Made by a program: the position numbers and the translations under genes. A stretch of DNA of 64,000 nt from Endoryza foliicola (lineage in GTDB: Bacteria; Bacteroidota; Bacteroidia; Chitinophagales; Chitinophagaceae). Below, one piece after another: positions 1 through 9,548 of the stretch; the first letter of the stretch is position 1; every line of letters begins with the position of its first letter. The notes beneath the pieces were generated by a model. That model ran no database searches and was not told where the DNA came from. It worked only from the letters and a program-made list of their open reading frames with translations. The stretch spans positions 3,286,001 to 3,350,000 of the forward strand of contig OZ245715.1 in NCBI GenBank assembly GCA_965226965.1, given 5' to 3'.

Positions 1-1189
1 CCAAATCAGCATAAATGGGTATTGTAAGTAATTTGATAGGAGGCTTTGTTTTAACGTAGCCCGATTCTTCTAAAAACTGACGTGCTTTGATCGGATCGTA
101 ATGATATCCTTGTACAAGAGTATCATTATAGGAAGGTAATCCTGCGGGGATGAATCCACTGTTGGCCGCTTTTCCAATAGAGTTTCTCAAGTACAATATT
201 AATTTTTCACGATCAAACCCAAGGTTAATGGCCTTCCGAACCAATTTATTCAATAGAGGGTTGCTTTGTGTAGGATCAGGCTTCATTAGAATACCAAGGT
301 ATTCGGTATTTAAATAGGCATGTTTCTGCAAGTCGATCTTACCCACCCATTGCTTTTTCAACTGACCAGTTTTTGTGAGCACTTCGTCTTTAAAGGATGG
401 ATCCAAGTCGTTAATGAAATCGATGTTTCCTTGTTGAAATTGTAAAAACTCTGTTGCCCTGCTATCGTAAAAACTGACTTTAATTGCGTCTAGATAAGGT
501 AGTGGATTCCCTTTCCCATCTTTTTCGAAGTAATGCGGATTTTTCCAAAACACCAGTGCTTGTCCTTCGTCCCAAAATTTAAATTGAAAAGGTCCGGTGC
601 CGCAGGGATGACTTCGAAAATCCTTGCCATATTTCTGCACCACTTCTCTCGGAACAATAGAGCAATATACATTTGAGAGCACGCCAAGAATAGGGCTAAA
701 AGGACGTTGGAGTGTTAGTTGGAAAGTAGAGTCGTTTAGGGCTATAAAAGGATGTACGCTGTCTACTCTATTGTTAAAAATCCATGCACCCGGGCTAGCT
801 ACTGATTTATCTGTAATTCTTGAAAAACTATAAACCACATCATGAGCTGTTAATTTTCGCCCCTTGCCGTTGGGGAATGCATCATTATCGTGAAAATAAA
901 CATCTGTACGAAGGTGGAAGGTATAGGCTGTGCGATCTTCGCTTATATCCCAAGAACTTGCGATCAGGGGAACAATGTTCAAATTGGAATCAGTTTCAAC
1001 AAGGGTATTGTACAATTGGTGAACCGCCCAAATTACTGATTGATTCTTTGCAAAAGCCGGATCTAGACTCGCAATACCGGTGGGTTCATTGTATTGGAAT
1101 ACCGCTTTTCCGGAAGAAACAGTTTGCCCACAACTATTTAAAATGATAGCTAAACATAATAAAATATAAATTTGGAGCAACGGTCGCAT
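1..1189 (-). CDS. ABC transporter substrate-binding lipoprotein, family 5 (partial)
   Basis: Peptide/oligopeptide-binding protein of the SBP family 5 (DppA/OppA type), cut off by the left edge, so only about 396 N-terminal codons are visible. I translated it directly from the complementary strand. It starts MRPLLQIYILLCLAIILNSCG, a lipoprotein signal with lipobox L-N-S-C (Cys20), so it should be tethered outside the inner membrane. The mature part has family features: an early Asp-Pro-Ala segment after the Cys, a VHQLYNTLVE stretch, a YTFHLR motif, a DVVYSFSR segment and a later RKAINLGFDREKL helix. It would deliver peptides to an Opp/Dpp permease not visible here. It is divergent from the M1 peptidase gene, which could fit peptide use, but that link is inference. 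Confidence 0.85.
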   Translation of the reverse strand, partial: MRPLLQIYILLCLAIILNSCGQTVSSGKAVFQYNEPTGIASLDPAFAKNQSVIWAVHQLYNTLVETDSNLNIVPLIASSWDISEDRTAYTFHLRTDVYFHDNDAFPNGKGRKLTAHDVVYSFSRITDKSVASPGAWIFNNRVDSVHPFIALNDSTFQLTLQRPFSPILGVLSNVYCSIVPREVVQKYGKDFRSHPCGTGPFQFKFWDEGQALVFWKNPHYFEKDGKGNPLPYLDAIKVSFYDSRATEFLQFQQGNIDFINDLDPSFKDEVLTKTGQLKKQWVGKIDLQKHAYLNTEYLGILMKPDPTQSNPLLNKLVRKAINLGFDREKLILYLRNSIGKAANSGFIPAGLPSYNDTLVQGYHYDPIKARQFLEESGYVKTKPPIKLLTIPIYADL

Positions 1190-1249
1190 CTTTTTAAAGC
1201 ATTCAGTTATTTTAGCGAAGTAAACAATACCCAGACACAAATCTCTTTT

Positions 1250-2905
1250 ATGAAGTCACTTTTTTTTGCCGGAGCCTTGGTTTTAACAGCAATTGGTTCA
1301 ATACAGGCTCAGCCGCTGAATCAAAAGCCAAAATTCACGCGTCAAGACACCTTAAGAGGCAGTTTAAACGCCGAGCGTACCGGATGGAATGTGACTTATT
1401 ACGATGTTTCTGTTACCCCTAATTATGAGGCTAAAACAATAGAAGGAAAGAACATCATCAGTTTCAATGTAATCAAGCCCTTCAAAGTGATGCAAATTGA
1501 CTTGCAAGAGCCAATGAGCATCACCCAGATTCTTTGGAACGGCAAAAAGCTCAACTATACCAGAGAGGGCAATGCTTTTCATATTAGCTTCCCATCCAAA
1601 TTGTTTGCCGGCAAATCAGAGAAAATTGAGATCAGTTTCTCAGGAAACCCCAGAGTAGCGGTACGGCCACCTTGGGATGGAGGTTGGATTTTCACCAAAG
1701 ACAAAAAAGGCAGACCCTGGATGAGCGTGGCTTGTCAAGGTCTAGGTGCCAGCGTATGGTATCCTTGCAAGGATCACCAAAGTGATGAACCAGACAATGG
1801 AGCTACTTTACGCATGACTGTACCCGATAGCTTGGTTGCCGTTGCCATGGGGCGTCTAAAGTCTACCGTAAAAAATTCAAATGGAACCACTACTTATTCT
1901 TGGAGTGTAGTAAACCCAATCAACAACTATAATATCATCCCATACATTGGAAAATATGCACATTGGCATGAAGAATTCAAAGGTGAGAAAGGCAATTTAG
2001 ATTGCGACTATTGGGTTATGGACTATGAACTGGAGAGAGCCCAACAGCAGTTTAAACAAGCTCCAATAATGCTCAAAAGCTTCGAATATTGGTTTGGCCC
2101 CTACCCTTGGTATGAAGACGGGTATAAATTGGTAGAGTCGCCACATTTAGGAATGGAGCATCAAAGTGCGGTAGCCTATGGAAACAACTATGGAAATGGA
2201 TATAGAGGAAGAGACTTAAGCGGTACCGGCTGGGGTTTGAAATGGGATTTTATTATTATCCATGAAAGTGGTCACGAATGGTTTGCCAACAATGTAACCA
2301 GCAATGATATTGCTGATATGTGGGTGCACGAAGGCTTTACCAATTATTCAGAAACACTGTTTACTACCAGCGAATACGGTGTAGAAGCAGGCAACGATTA
2401 TGTAATTGGAACACGCAAATTGATTTCTAATGACATTCCCATCATCGGCTATTTTGGCGTGAATCAAGAAGGCAGTGGTGATATGTATTACAAAGGCGGA
2501 AACCTTTTGCATACCATTCGAAATGTGATCGGCAGCGATTCCGTTTTCAGAGCCATTTTAAGAGGCATTCAGAAAAAATGGTACCACAAAACAGTTGACT
2601 CTAAAGATATTGAAGCATACTTCTCGCAACAATCCAAAATCGACTTCAGTACAGTATTCAACCAATACTTAAGAACCACTAAAATTCCAACCTTGGAATG
2701 GTATGTTAAAGAAGGAAAGGTATTTTATCGTTGGACAAATACAATTCCTAAATTTAGTATGCGCATTAAAATGCAGCTAAAAGACGGATTCAAATGGATT
2801 GTTCCAACAGAGAATTGGCAGTCGGCTGAAATGCAATCGGGAGTTGACAGTCTTACCATTGATCGCAATTTTTACATCAAAACGGCGGCGGTAGCAGCTC
2901 AATAA
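1250..2905 (+). CDS. M1 family metallopeptidase, secreted
   Basis: Zinc aminopeptidase of family M1 that should remove N-terminal residues from peptides outside the inner membrane. I chose the ATG at 1250 because it begins a clear signal peptide (MKSLFFAGALVLTAIGSIQA, cleavage after Ala-Gln-Ala); an upstream in-frame start at 1172 would put 26 polar residues in front of it and overlap the divergent gene's start. The 551-residue protein has the M1 substrate motif as G301-M-E-H (family GxMEN, here with His instead of Asn) and the zinc site H338-E-S-G-H342 with the third ligand E361 eighteen residues later. The family's long helical C-terminal domain is short here, as in many Bacteroidota M1 proteins. 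The flippase gene follows after 21 bp. Confidence 0.9.
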   Translation: MKSLFFAGALVLTAIGSIQAQPLNQKPKFTRQDTLRGSLNAERTGWNVTYYDVSVTPNYEAKTIEGKNIISFNVIKPFKVMQIDLQEPMSITQILWNGKKLNYTREGNAFHISFPSKLFAGKSEKIEISFSGNPRVAVRPPWDGGWIFTKDKKGRPWMSVACQGLGASVWYPCKDHQSDEPDNGATLRMTVPDSLVAVAMGRLKSTVKNSNGTTTYSWSVVNPINNYNIIPYIGKYAHWHEEFKGEKGNLDCDYWVMDYELERAQQQFKQAPIMLKSFEYWFGPYPWYEDGYKLVESPHLGMEHQSAVAYGNNYGNGYRGRDLSGTGWGLKWDFIIIHESGHEWFANNVTSNDIADMWVHEGFTNYSETLFTTSEYGVEAGNDYVIGTRKLISNDIPIIGYFGVNQEGSGDMYYKGGNLLHTIRNVIGSDSVFRAILRGIQKKWYHKTVDSKDIEAYFSQQSKIDFSTVFNQYLRTTKIPTLEWYVKEGKVFYRWTNTIPKFSMRIKMQLKDGFKWIVPTENWQSAEMQSGVDSLTIDRNFYIKTAAVAAQ

Positions 2906-2914
2906 AAGAAGTAA

Positions 2915-2922
2915 TATCTTTG
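2915..2922 (+). promoter_or_regulatory. Promoter -7 element of the flippase gene
   Basis: TATCTTTG matches the Bacteroidota -7 consensus TAnnTTTG exactly. It ends only 4 nt before the ATG, so transcription would begin at or almost at the start codon. No clear -33 TTTG is seen at 19-21 bp. Confidence 0.45.
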
Positions 2923-2926
2923 AACC

Positions 2927-4441
2927 ATGAGTACGATCCGGCGGCAAAGTATCATATCTTCCATTGTTGTTTATTTTGGCTTTGCGCTGGGCTTTGTAAA
3001 TACCTATCTATTTACTCGTGAGGGAAGTGGCTTTACACAAGCCGAATATGGACTCATAGGCGCATTCATTTCTATCGCCAATATCATGGCTAGTTTTGCC
3101 GGATTGGGGATGACTGCCTATGTCAATAAATTTTTCCCGTATTACAAAGACAATTTAGAGCCAAGCAAAAATGACATGATGAGCTGGTCGTTATTGATCA
3201 GCGTTATTGGATTCATTTTGGTTGCTTCGGGTGGTTGGATTTTTAAAGAATTGGTGATTCGCAAATTCGGAACCAATGCTCCTGATTTAGTAACCTATTA
3301 CAAATGGGTATTCCCCTTTGGATTTGGATTAACCTTCTTTTTGTTGTTTGAAGCTTATAGTTGGCATTTAGGAAAAAGTGTGCTTGTAAATTTCCTAAGG
3401 GAAGTGTTGTTTCGGCTATTCACAACACTACTCATTGTCTTGCTCGGAATTGGTTTAATTAAGGATTTCGACCTCTTTATTAAGATCTATTCTTTTACTT
3501 ATATACTGTTATTTATCACCCTCTTTCTGCTGCTTTGGAAAGCAGGAAATGTGCATTTTCATTTTAAAGTTAGTCATGTAACTCGCCGCTTCAAGAAGAA
3601 AATACTATTGCTAGTAAGCTTTGTTTGGGGTGGCACTCTCGTATATACGATTTCTAATACATTCGATAACATCGTTATTGCTTCAGTGCTTAAAGACGGG
3701 TTGGCCTTAGGTGGCATTTACACTCTAGCCCAAAACATTGCCAGCCTAATTCAAGCACCACAAAGAGGCATTATCTCTTCTTCAATAGGAGCTCTATCCC
3801 AAGCCTGGAAAGACAAAGACATGAAGAAAATCAGCACGATCTATCATCGATCTTCGATCAATCAAATGATCTTCTCAATAGGAATGTTCGTGCTAATTTG
3901 GATCAATTTTATTGACGGGGTATTCACCTTCCATTTGCAGAAAGAATTCATTGCTTCTCAACAAGTATTCTTGTTTATTGGTTTGATGCGAATTGTTGAT
4001 ATGGGAACAGGCGTAAATGCTCAAATAATTGCCACGTCTATCTATTGGCGATTTGAATTTCTTTCCGGCATTGTACTTATCTTGATCACACTTCCATTAA
4101 ATTACTTCTTAACAAAGCAACTGGGTGTAACTGGTCCGGCCATTGCAAATTTGATCTCTTTCACGATCTACAATTTAATTCGTTTTATTTTCCTATATAG
4201 AAAATACGAATTACAACCCTTCAATGTAAAGTCGCTGTTCATTATACTACTTGGACTTGTAGGGTATTTCGTGAGTTATTATGCATTCAAAGATCAACAA
4301 GGTTTTTGGTGGATTTGCTTGAGAAGTGCGGTTTTTCTTGTAATCTATGTTACGGGCACCATTGCGTTGAACATCTCACCCGATATCCGACCTGTTTTAC
4401 AAACCGCTATTAAAAAAATAGGACTCAAACCAAAAAATTAA
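2927..4441 (+). CDS. Wzx/MATE-like polysaccharide flippase
   Basis: A 504-residue integral membrane protein of the MOP exporter superfamily (polysaccharide biosynthesis/lipid-linked oligosaccharide flippase type), expected to move lipid-linked glycans across the inner membrane. It shows about 12-14 hydrophobic segments along its whole length, begins with a typical basic stretch then a first transmembrane helix (RRQSIISSIVVYFGFALGF), and carries family-like patterns such as ANLISFTIYNLIR near residue 405. No other glycan-cluster genes are adjacent; the nearest glycosyltransferases are at 41-43 kb. It follows the M1 gene on the same strand but has its own promoter-like element. The exact substrate cannot be read from the sequence. 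Confidence 0.85.
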   Translation: MSTIRRQSIISSIVVYFGFALGFVNTYLFTREGSGFTQAEYGLIGAFISIANIMASFAGLGMTAYVNKFFPYYKDNLEPSKNDMMSWSLLISVIGFILVASGGWIFKELVIRKFGTNAPDLVTYYKWVFPFGFGLTFFLLFEAYSWHLGKSVLVNFLREVLFRLFTTLLIVLLGIGLIKDFDLFIKIYSFTYILLFITLFLLLWKAGNVHFHFKVSHVTRRFKKKILLLVSFVWGGTLVYTISNTFDNIVIASVLKDGLALGGIYTLAQNIASLIQAPQRGIISSSIGALSQAWKDKDMKKISTIYHRSSINQMIFSIGMFVLIWINFIDGVFTFHLQKEFIASQQVFLFIGLMRIVDMGTGVNAQIIATSIYWRFEFLSGIVLILITLPLNYFLTKQLGVTGPAIANLISFTIYNLIRFIFLYRKYELQPFNVKSLFIILLGLVGYFVSYYAFKDQQGFWWICLRSAVFLVIYVTGTIALNISPDIRPVLQTAIKKIGLKPKN

Positions 4442-4487
4442 AGGAACTCGAAATCAAAGTAGCACGAGTAGGGAGCTCGGCTGCTCC

Positions 4488-4506
4488 ATTATTAATTCTT
4501 AATTAC
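4488..4506. repeat. 19-nt dispersed AT-rich repeat, copy 1
   Basis: ATTATTAATTCTTAATTAC, identical to 12445-12463. It spans the stop codon of the NlpC/P60 gene on the complementary strand. A small GGAGC/GCTCC stem (4472-4476 with 4483-4487) lies beside it, downstream of that gene. Confidence 0.7.
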
Positions 4507-5164
4507 TATTCACGGCTCTTCCGCACCCCGCAAAATGCTGCAAATAATAGGGCTCATTCAAATCGCTAATGATAACCCCATTGCTGGTAGAAGCGTGTGC
4601 AAATTTGCCATTGGTGAGATACACGCCCACGTGAGAGACTTCTTTTTTGCGGGCTATTTTGAAGAAGACCAGATCGCCTTCTTTTAATTCAGATTTGGAA
4701 ATGGGAGTAGCAAAATGGTATTGCTCCACGCTCGATCGTGGTAAAGAAACATTGTAGAAATAACTCATGTAGGTTAATGCGAAACCGGAACAGTCGATTC
4801 CACTTTTATCGAGTCCACCCATTTTGTATTTCGTTCCGTACCAGCCTTCCATGAATTCAATGAATTTGTGGTTAAGCATGGTCTCAACAGGAATATCGAG
4901 CAGAATTGCGTATTTGAATTGAAGATCGTAGAGCATTTCCGGAGCGATCTTGGGAACGTTGGTCACCTCATCTGTTGGGTTGGGAATTCCCGTTGATGCA
5001 TCGGAACCTACAGGCGGCGCAATGATCTTTGAGCCGGCCTCCTTTTTAGGTGCGGCTACTGGCTTAGAAACAGCCGCTGCTGTTTGCTTTCCGGTCGTTT
5101 TTTTTAAAAACGAGCAGGAACTAGCCAATACGCTTAACAATATGATCAACAACAACTTATTCAT
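4499..5164 (-). CDS. NlpC/P60 family peptidoglycan hydrolase, lipoprotein
   Basis: Cysteine peptidase of the NlpC/P60 (C40) family, expected to cut gamma-D-glutamyl-diamino acid links in peptidoglycan stems. The 221-residue protein starts with a lipoprotein signal (lipobox A-S-S-C17), followed by a Lys/Ala/Pro-rich linker to about residue 65. The C-terminal catalytic domain has Cys125 in GIDCSGF, His178 in VSHVGVYL and a third polar residue His190 in FAHAS, the standard triad. It is monocistronic and convergent with the flippase gene. Two perfect -7 elements lie just upstream. Confidence 0.92.
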   Translation of the reverse strand: MNKLLLIILLSVLASSCSFLKKTTGKQTAAAVSKPVAAPKKEAGSKIIAPPVGSDASTGIPNPTDEVTNVPKIAPEMLYDLQFKYAILLDIPVETMLNHKFIEFMEGWYGTKYKMGGLDKSGIDCSGFALTYMSYFYNVSLPRSSVEQYHFATPISKSELKEGDLVFFKIARKKEVSHVGVYLTNGKFAHASTSNGVIISDLNEPYYLQHFAGCGRAVNSN

Positions 5165-5171
5165 TGCCCTG

Positions 5172-5194
5172 CAAAGTTAATGCATTCAAATTTA
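5172..5194 (-). promoter_or_regulatory. Two overlapping -7 elements of the NlpC/P60 gene
   Basis: On the minus strand there are TAACTTTG (complement of 5172-5179) and TAAATTTG (complement of 5187-5194), both exact matches to TAnnTTTG. The first is 7 nt from the ATG, the second 22 nt. I cannot tell which is used. Confidence 0.45.
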
Positions 5195-5263
5195 TTCCCT
5201 TCATGTGCATAAATTATGCCATCTATCGGTTGTGAAACTCCCCTATTTTGCCCCCCGAAGTCG

Positions 5264-5271
5264 TAAATTTG
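5264..5271 (+). promoter_or_regulatory. Promoter -7 element of dnaE
   Basis: TAAATTTG, an exact TAnnTTTG match, 21 nt before the ATG at 5293. Its position downstream of the alternative start at 5248 argues that 5293 is the true start. Confidence 0.5.
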
Positions 5272-5292
5272 CAGGCTCAATCGTTTCGTACT

Positions 5293-8200
5293 ATGCCCAA
5301 GTTTTCGCATCTCCATTGTCATACTCAATTCTCACTGCTGGATGGGGCTGCATCCATTCAAAGTTTGTATAAAAAGGCGGTAAAGCATCAGATGCCTGCC
5401 ATGGCCATCACCGATCACGGAAACATGTTCGGTGCCTTTGAATTTGTATCAGAAGCTTATAAACATAAAAACGAAGACGGTACGCTGAAAGTAAAGCCAA
5501 TTGTAGGTTGCGAATTCTATGTGGTGAAAGATCGGACGCGTCAACAATTCAGCAAAGACCAAAAAGACGAACGCTACCACCAGGTACTTCTGGCAAAAAA
5601 TAAAACAGGTTATCAGAACCTTATCAAACTTACTTCACTTGGGTACATTGAGGGTATGTATAGCAAATATCCTCGTATCGATAAACAATTGATCGAAAAG
5701 TACCATGAGGGACTGATTGCCACCACCTGTTGTATTGGTGCCTATGTGCCTCAAACAATTTTACACGAAGGCGTCGACGAAGCTGAAAAAGAATTCAAAT
5801 GGTGGTTGGATTTGTTTGGAGAAGACTATTTCATCGAAATTCAGCGCCACAATATCAAAGAGCAGGAAATCATCAATCAAACCCTGCTTCAGTTTTCGAA
5901 GAAATACAATGTGCCCGTAATTGCTACAAATGACAGTCATTACACAGATAAGGACGATTACAATGCACACGATATCTTGCTTTGTATCAATACCGGTGAA
6001 AAGAAAAGTACGCCCGGTTACGATGATTTTGTGAACGACGATGTGAACTTAAAAAACCGTCGTTTCAAATTCCCCAACGATCAGTTCTACTTTAAATCGC
6101 CTGAAGAAATGCAGCAATTGTTTTCGGACATACCTGAAGCAATTGACAACACCAATATGATTGTGGATCGAGTGGAAGTCTTGAATCTTAAAAAAGACAT
6201 CTTGCTTCCTGCCTTTCCACTTCCCAAAGAGTTCCAGATTCACGATGATAGTAATTTGAACCAGTGGGAATATTTGAAGCACTTGACCTACTTAGGTGCG
6301 AAGGAGCGCTACTCAGATCTCACGCCTGATATTCAAGAGCGGATCGACTTTGAATTGTTCACCATCAAAACCATGGGATTTGCCGGGTACTTTTTGATTG
6401 TAAGTGATTTCATCAAAGCCGGAAGAAACTTGGGAGTATTTGTTGGGCCGGGGCGTGGTTCTGCAGCCGGTAGCGTAGTAGCTTATTGTATTGGCATCAC
6501 TAATATAGACCCTGTTAAGTACAAACTACTTTTTGAGCGTTTCTTAAATCCTGATCGTAAGTCAATGCCGGATATCGATACGGACTTCGATGATGAAGGC
6601 CGTCAGAAAGTAATCGATTATGTAGTAGGAAAATACGGTCAAAATCAGGTAGCCCAAATCGTTACTTATGGTACGATGGCAGCGAAGATGAGTATCAAAG
6701 ACGTGGCACGTGTAATGGATCTGCCTTTAGCAGAATCAAATGCTATGGCGAAGATGGTTCCGGAGAAACCCGGAATAGAATTGGGAAAAGTATTGCATGC
6801 CAAGCTTACCACTAAGGAAGGCGAAGGTTCATTAGAAGAAAAATACAATCTCACTCCTGAAGAAATCGACTCGGTTAAAAAGCTTAGGGAAATTTATAAA
6901 AGGGAAGAAACCTTAGAAGGAACGGTTTTACATGAGGCCGAACGTTTGGAAGGTTCTGTGCGTAACACCGGTATCCATGCTGCAGGTATCATCATTGCTC
7001 CAAAAGACCTTACAGAACTTATTCCGGTTTGTATTGCCAAAGATTCACCGCTTTGGGTAACACAAATTGAGGGCAGTATCATTGAAGACGCGGGTGTAAT
7101 CAAGATGGACTTCTTGGGTTTAAAGACCCTCACCATCATTAAGAATGCTTTGCGCATGATCAAAGAAAATCATGGCGAAGAAATAGACATCGATTATATT
7201 CCACTCGACGACGAGAAGACCTTTCAAATCTATCAAAAAGGTGACACCATCGGTACCTTCCAGTTTGAAAGTCCCGGCATGCAGAAATACCTGCGCGATT
7301 TGAAACCGGATAAGTTCGATGATTTGATTGCGATGAACGCCTTGTACCGTCCCGGTCCATTGGCCTATATCCCCGACTTCATTGATCGTAAACATGGAAA
7401 GCAAGCCATTCAATATGATTTGCCTGAAATGGCCGAGTACTTAGAAGAGACTTACGGAATTACGGTTTATCAAGAGCAGGTGATGTTGCTTGCGCAAAGT
7501 TTGGCCGGATTTAGCAAAGGAGATGCCGACGTGTTGCGTAAGGCAATGGGTAAAAAGCAGAAGGCCGTACTCGACAAAATGAAAAGCCAGTTTATTGATG
7601 GTGCAAGTAAGAAAGGACACGATAAAGAAAAACTGGAGAAGATTTGGACAGACTGGGAGGCATTCGCTCAATATGCCTTCAACAAATCGCACTCAACATG
7701 TTACGCCTTTGTTGCGTATCAAACTGCTTATTTAAAAGCCCACTACCCTTCCGAATACATGGCTGCAGTTTTGAACAACGCCGGTAGTATTGAAAAAATC
7801 ACCTTCTTTATGGAAGAGTGCAAGCGGATGGGGTTGAATGTACTGGGTCCCGATATCAATGAATCTAAAAAAGGATTTGCCGTAAATAAAGTGGGTGATA
7901 TTCGATTTGGCTTAGGTGGATTAAAGGGTGTAGGCGAAGCCGCAGTAGATGCCTTAATTGAAGAACGTGAATGCAAAGGAGCCTTCTCCTCCATATTCGA
8001 CATGATCAAGAGAGTAAACCAACGCACCGTGAATAAAAAGACATTGGAAAGCTTGGTTTATGCCGGGGCATTTGATTGCTTTAAAGACATTCACAGAGCA
8101 CAATATTTTTACTTGGCACCCGGCGAATCAAAAAACGGATTAGAACGAATTATTACCTGGGGTCAAACACAACAATCTTTAAGTTCTGGAACCTCAAATA

Positions 8201-8940
8201 CTTTATTCGGCGATCTGCCATCGGTAATGGAAGTGCCGGCTCCCAAACTTGCTGTATGTGAGCCATGGACGCTCACCGAGTTGTTGAATTATGAAAAAGA
8301 AGTGACAGGAATGTTCATGAGCGGTCACCCTCTCGATCATTTTAAATTTGAAATCCAACATTACGGTATAACCAATATGAGTGATTTCAATGAAATGAAA
8401 GACACCATTAAAACACTCGGCAATTCAGGCAAAACCATTCGTCTGGCCGGACTCGTAACAGATGCGCAGCACCGTGTTACTAAAACCGGAAGAAATTTTG
8501 GTTCATTCATTTTGGAAGATTTAAGTGGCAAGAGTGAATTTATGTTGTGGAGTGACGATTACGTGAAGTATTCGAACTATCTGGAAAAAGGAAAGAACCT
8601 ATTCTTACTAGGACATTTCAAAACCCGATGGGGCAAAGACGATGATTTTGAATTCAAAGTAACGGGCATCATCCTATTAGAAAGTATCAAACAAAGTTTT
8701 ACCAAACAACTGATTCTTTCCTTGGAAGCTCGACACATTACTCCGAAACTAGTTGACTTCTTAGATCAGAATATAAAACAGTTTAGAGGAAAGTCTGGTT
8801 TGAAGTTTATTATCAAAGATTCCAAACTGCAACAGAAAGTAACCTTATACAGTTTGGAAAGTGGATTCGAAATGAACGAAGAAATGGCTCATTTTTTACA
8901 AGAAAGCCCCGAACTTGAAGTGCAAGTAATTAGTAATTAA
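5293..8940 (+). CDS. dnaE: DNA polymerase III alpha subunit DnaE
   Basis: Catalytic subunit of the replicative DNA polymerase, 1215 residues, close to the usual length for DnaE. I chose the ATG at 5293 because the protein then begins MPKFSHLHCHTQFSLLDGA, matching the DnaE start into the PHP domain, and because a -7 element lies between it and the longer start at 5248. The order is PHP domain (residues 1-280), palm with the catalytic aspartates in P426-D-I-D-T-D431, fingers, helix-hairpin-helix region, OB fold (LAGLVTDAQHRVTKTGRNFGSF, about residue 1050) and a short C-terminal tail. The PHP motif HLHCHT keeps the metal-binding histidines. It stands alone, followed by trxA with its own promoter. 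Confidence 0.97.
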   Translation: MPKFSHLHCHTQFSLLDGAASIQSLYKKAVKHQMPAMAITDHGNMFGAFEFVSEAYKHKNEDGTLKVKPIVGCEFYVVKDRTRQQFSKDQKDERYHQVLLAKNKTGYQNLIKLTSLGYIEGMYSKYPRIDKQLIEKYHEGLIATTCCIGAYVPQTILHEGVDEAEKEFKWWLDLFGEDYFIEIQRHNIKEQEIINQTLLQFSKKYNVPVIATNDSHYTDKDDYNAHDILLCINTGEKKSTPGYDDFVNDDVNLKNRRFKFPNDQFYFKSPEEMQQLFSDIPEAIDNTNMIVDRVEVLNLKKDILLPAFPLPKEFQIHDDSNLNQWEYLKHLTYLGAKERYSDLTPDIQERIDFELFTIKTMGFAGYFLIVSDFIKAGRNLGVFVGPGRGSAAGSVVAYCIGITNIDPVKYKLLFERFLNPDRKSMPDIDTDFDDEGRQKVIDYVVGKYGQNQVAQIVTYGTMAAKMSIKDVARVMDLPLAESNAMAKMVPEKPGIELGKVLHAKLTTKEGEGSLEEKYNLTPEEIDSVKKLREIYKREETLEGTVLHEAERLEGSVRNTGIHAAGIIIAPKDLTELIPVCIAKDSPLWVTQIEGSIIEDAGVIKMDFLGLKTLTIIKNALRMIKENHGEEIDIDYIPLDDEKTFQIYQKGDTIGTFQFESPGMQKYLRDLKPDKFDDLIAMNALYRPGPLAYIPDFIDRKHGKQAIQYDLPEMAEYLEETYGITVYQEQVMLLAQSLAGFSKGDADVLRKAMGKKQKAVLDKMKSQFIDGASKKGHDKEKLEKIWTDWEAFAQYAFNKSHSTCYAFVAYQTAYLKAHYPSEYMAAVLNNAGSIEKITFFMEECKRMGLNVLGPDINESKKGFAVNKVGDIRFGLGGLKGVGEAAVDALIEERECKGAFSSIFDMIKRVNQRTVNKKTLESLVYAGAFDCFKDIHRAQYFYLAPGESKNGLERIITWGQTQQSLSSGTSNTLFGDLPSVMEVPAPKLAVCEPWTLTELLNYEKEVTGMFMSGHPLDHFKFEIQHYGITNMSDFNEMKDTIKTLGNSGKTIRLAGLVTDAQHRVTKTGRNFGSFILEDLSGKSEFMLWSDDYVKYSNYLEKGKNLFLLGHFKTRWGKDDDFEFKVTGIILLESIKQSFTKQLILSLEARHITPKLVDFLDQNIKQFRGKSGLKFIIKDSKLQQKVTLYSLESGFEMNEEMAHFLQESPELEVQVISN

Positions 8941-9053
8941 TAGCTTGCAAAGACTATTTAATATTAGCGTCAGTAAGAGTATCCTTGAGGTAACTGACAA
9001 TTGGGATTGTTTTAACAGGAAAAATGACAAGTTTTGCACAACGGTCTGCCAGC

Positions 9054-9085
9054 TTTGCGGGTTATCGATAATGGCGTTAAATTTG
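9054..9085 (+). promoter_or_regulatory. trxA promoter (-33 TTTG, 20 bp, -7 TAAATTTG)
   Basis: TTTG at 9054-9057 and TAAATTTG at 9078-9085 with a 20-bp spacer match the full Bacteroidota sigma-ABfr consensus (TTTG-N19-21-TAnnTTTG). This is the best complete promoter in the window and would give trxA a leader of about 40 nt. Confidence 0.65.
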
Positions 9086-9133
9086 TCCTCCTTTGTATAA
9101 ATCATTTGATCTAAATACTTTAAACAATTAATT

Positions 9134-9451
9134 ATGGCATTAGAATTCACAGATGGCAACTTTCAAGAGAAAGTGATCAGTTCTGATAAATTAACAGTAG
9201 TTGACTTTTGGGCAGAATGGTGTGGTCCTTGTCGCGCAATTGGTCCCGTAATCGAAGAATTATCTAAAGAATACGATGGTCGCGTAAATGTGGGAAAAGT
9301 AAACGTTGACCATAACCCTAAGTTGTCAATCGACTTCGGTGTTACCTCAATCCCTGCGATTCTTTTTATCAAAGGTGGTAAGGTAGTTGATAAATTAGTA
9401 GGTGCACAACCTAAAGGCAATTTCGTTAAGAAAATTGAGCAACACATCTAA
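9134..9451 (+). CDS. trxA: Thioredoxin
   Basis: Cytoplasmic thioredoxin of 105 residues, the usual size. It has the redox motif W29-C30-G-P-C33, the buried Asp24 in VVDFWAEW and the cis-proline loop T-S-I-P near residue 74. It reduces protein disulphides using electrons from thioredoxin reductase (not in this window). No signal peptide is present. A full consensus promoter lies upstream and a strong terminator 28 nt downstream, so it is a single-gene transcript. Confidence 0.97.
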   Translation: MALEFTDGNFQEKVISSDKLTVVDFWAEWCGPCRAIGPVIEELSKEYDGRVNVGKVNVDHNPKLSIDFGVTSIPAILFIKGGKVVDKLVGAQPKGNFVKKIEQHI

Positions 9452-9479
9452 CAGATTGTTGTGGATTACAATACTCGGT

Positions 9480-9508
9480 CCCGGTCGCTATAACGACCGG
9501 GATTTTTG
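9480..9508 (+). terminator. Rho-independent terminator of trxA
   Basis: An 8-bp stem CCCGGTCG/CGACCGGG (9480-9487 with 9494-9501), a 6-nt loop and then TTTTTG. Clear intrinsic terminator. Confidence 0.9.
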
Positions 9509-9548
9509 TTTTCGAGAATCTGAGGTCACAGATAATTACTCATGTTAG

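Noticed and set aside
624..1146. Two plus-strand open frames (69 and 108 aa) at the left edge
   Set aside because: They are antisense to the binding-protein gene, which reads cleanly on the minus strand with a lipobox and family motifs.
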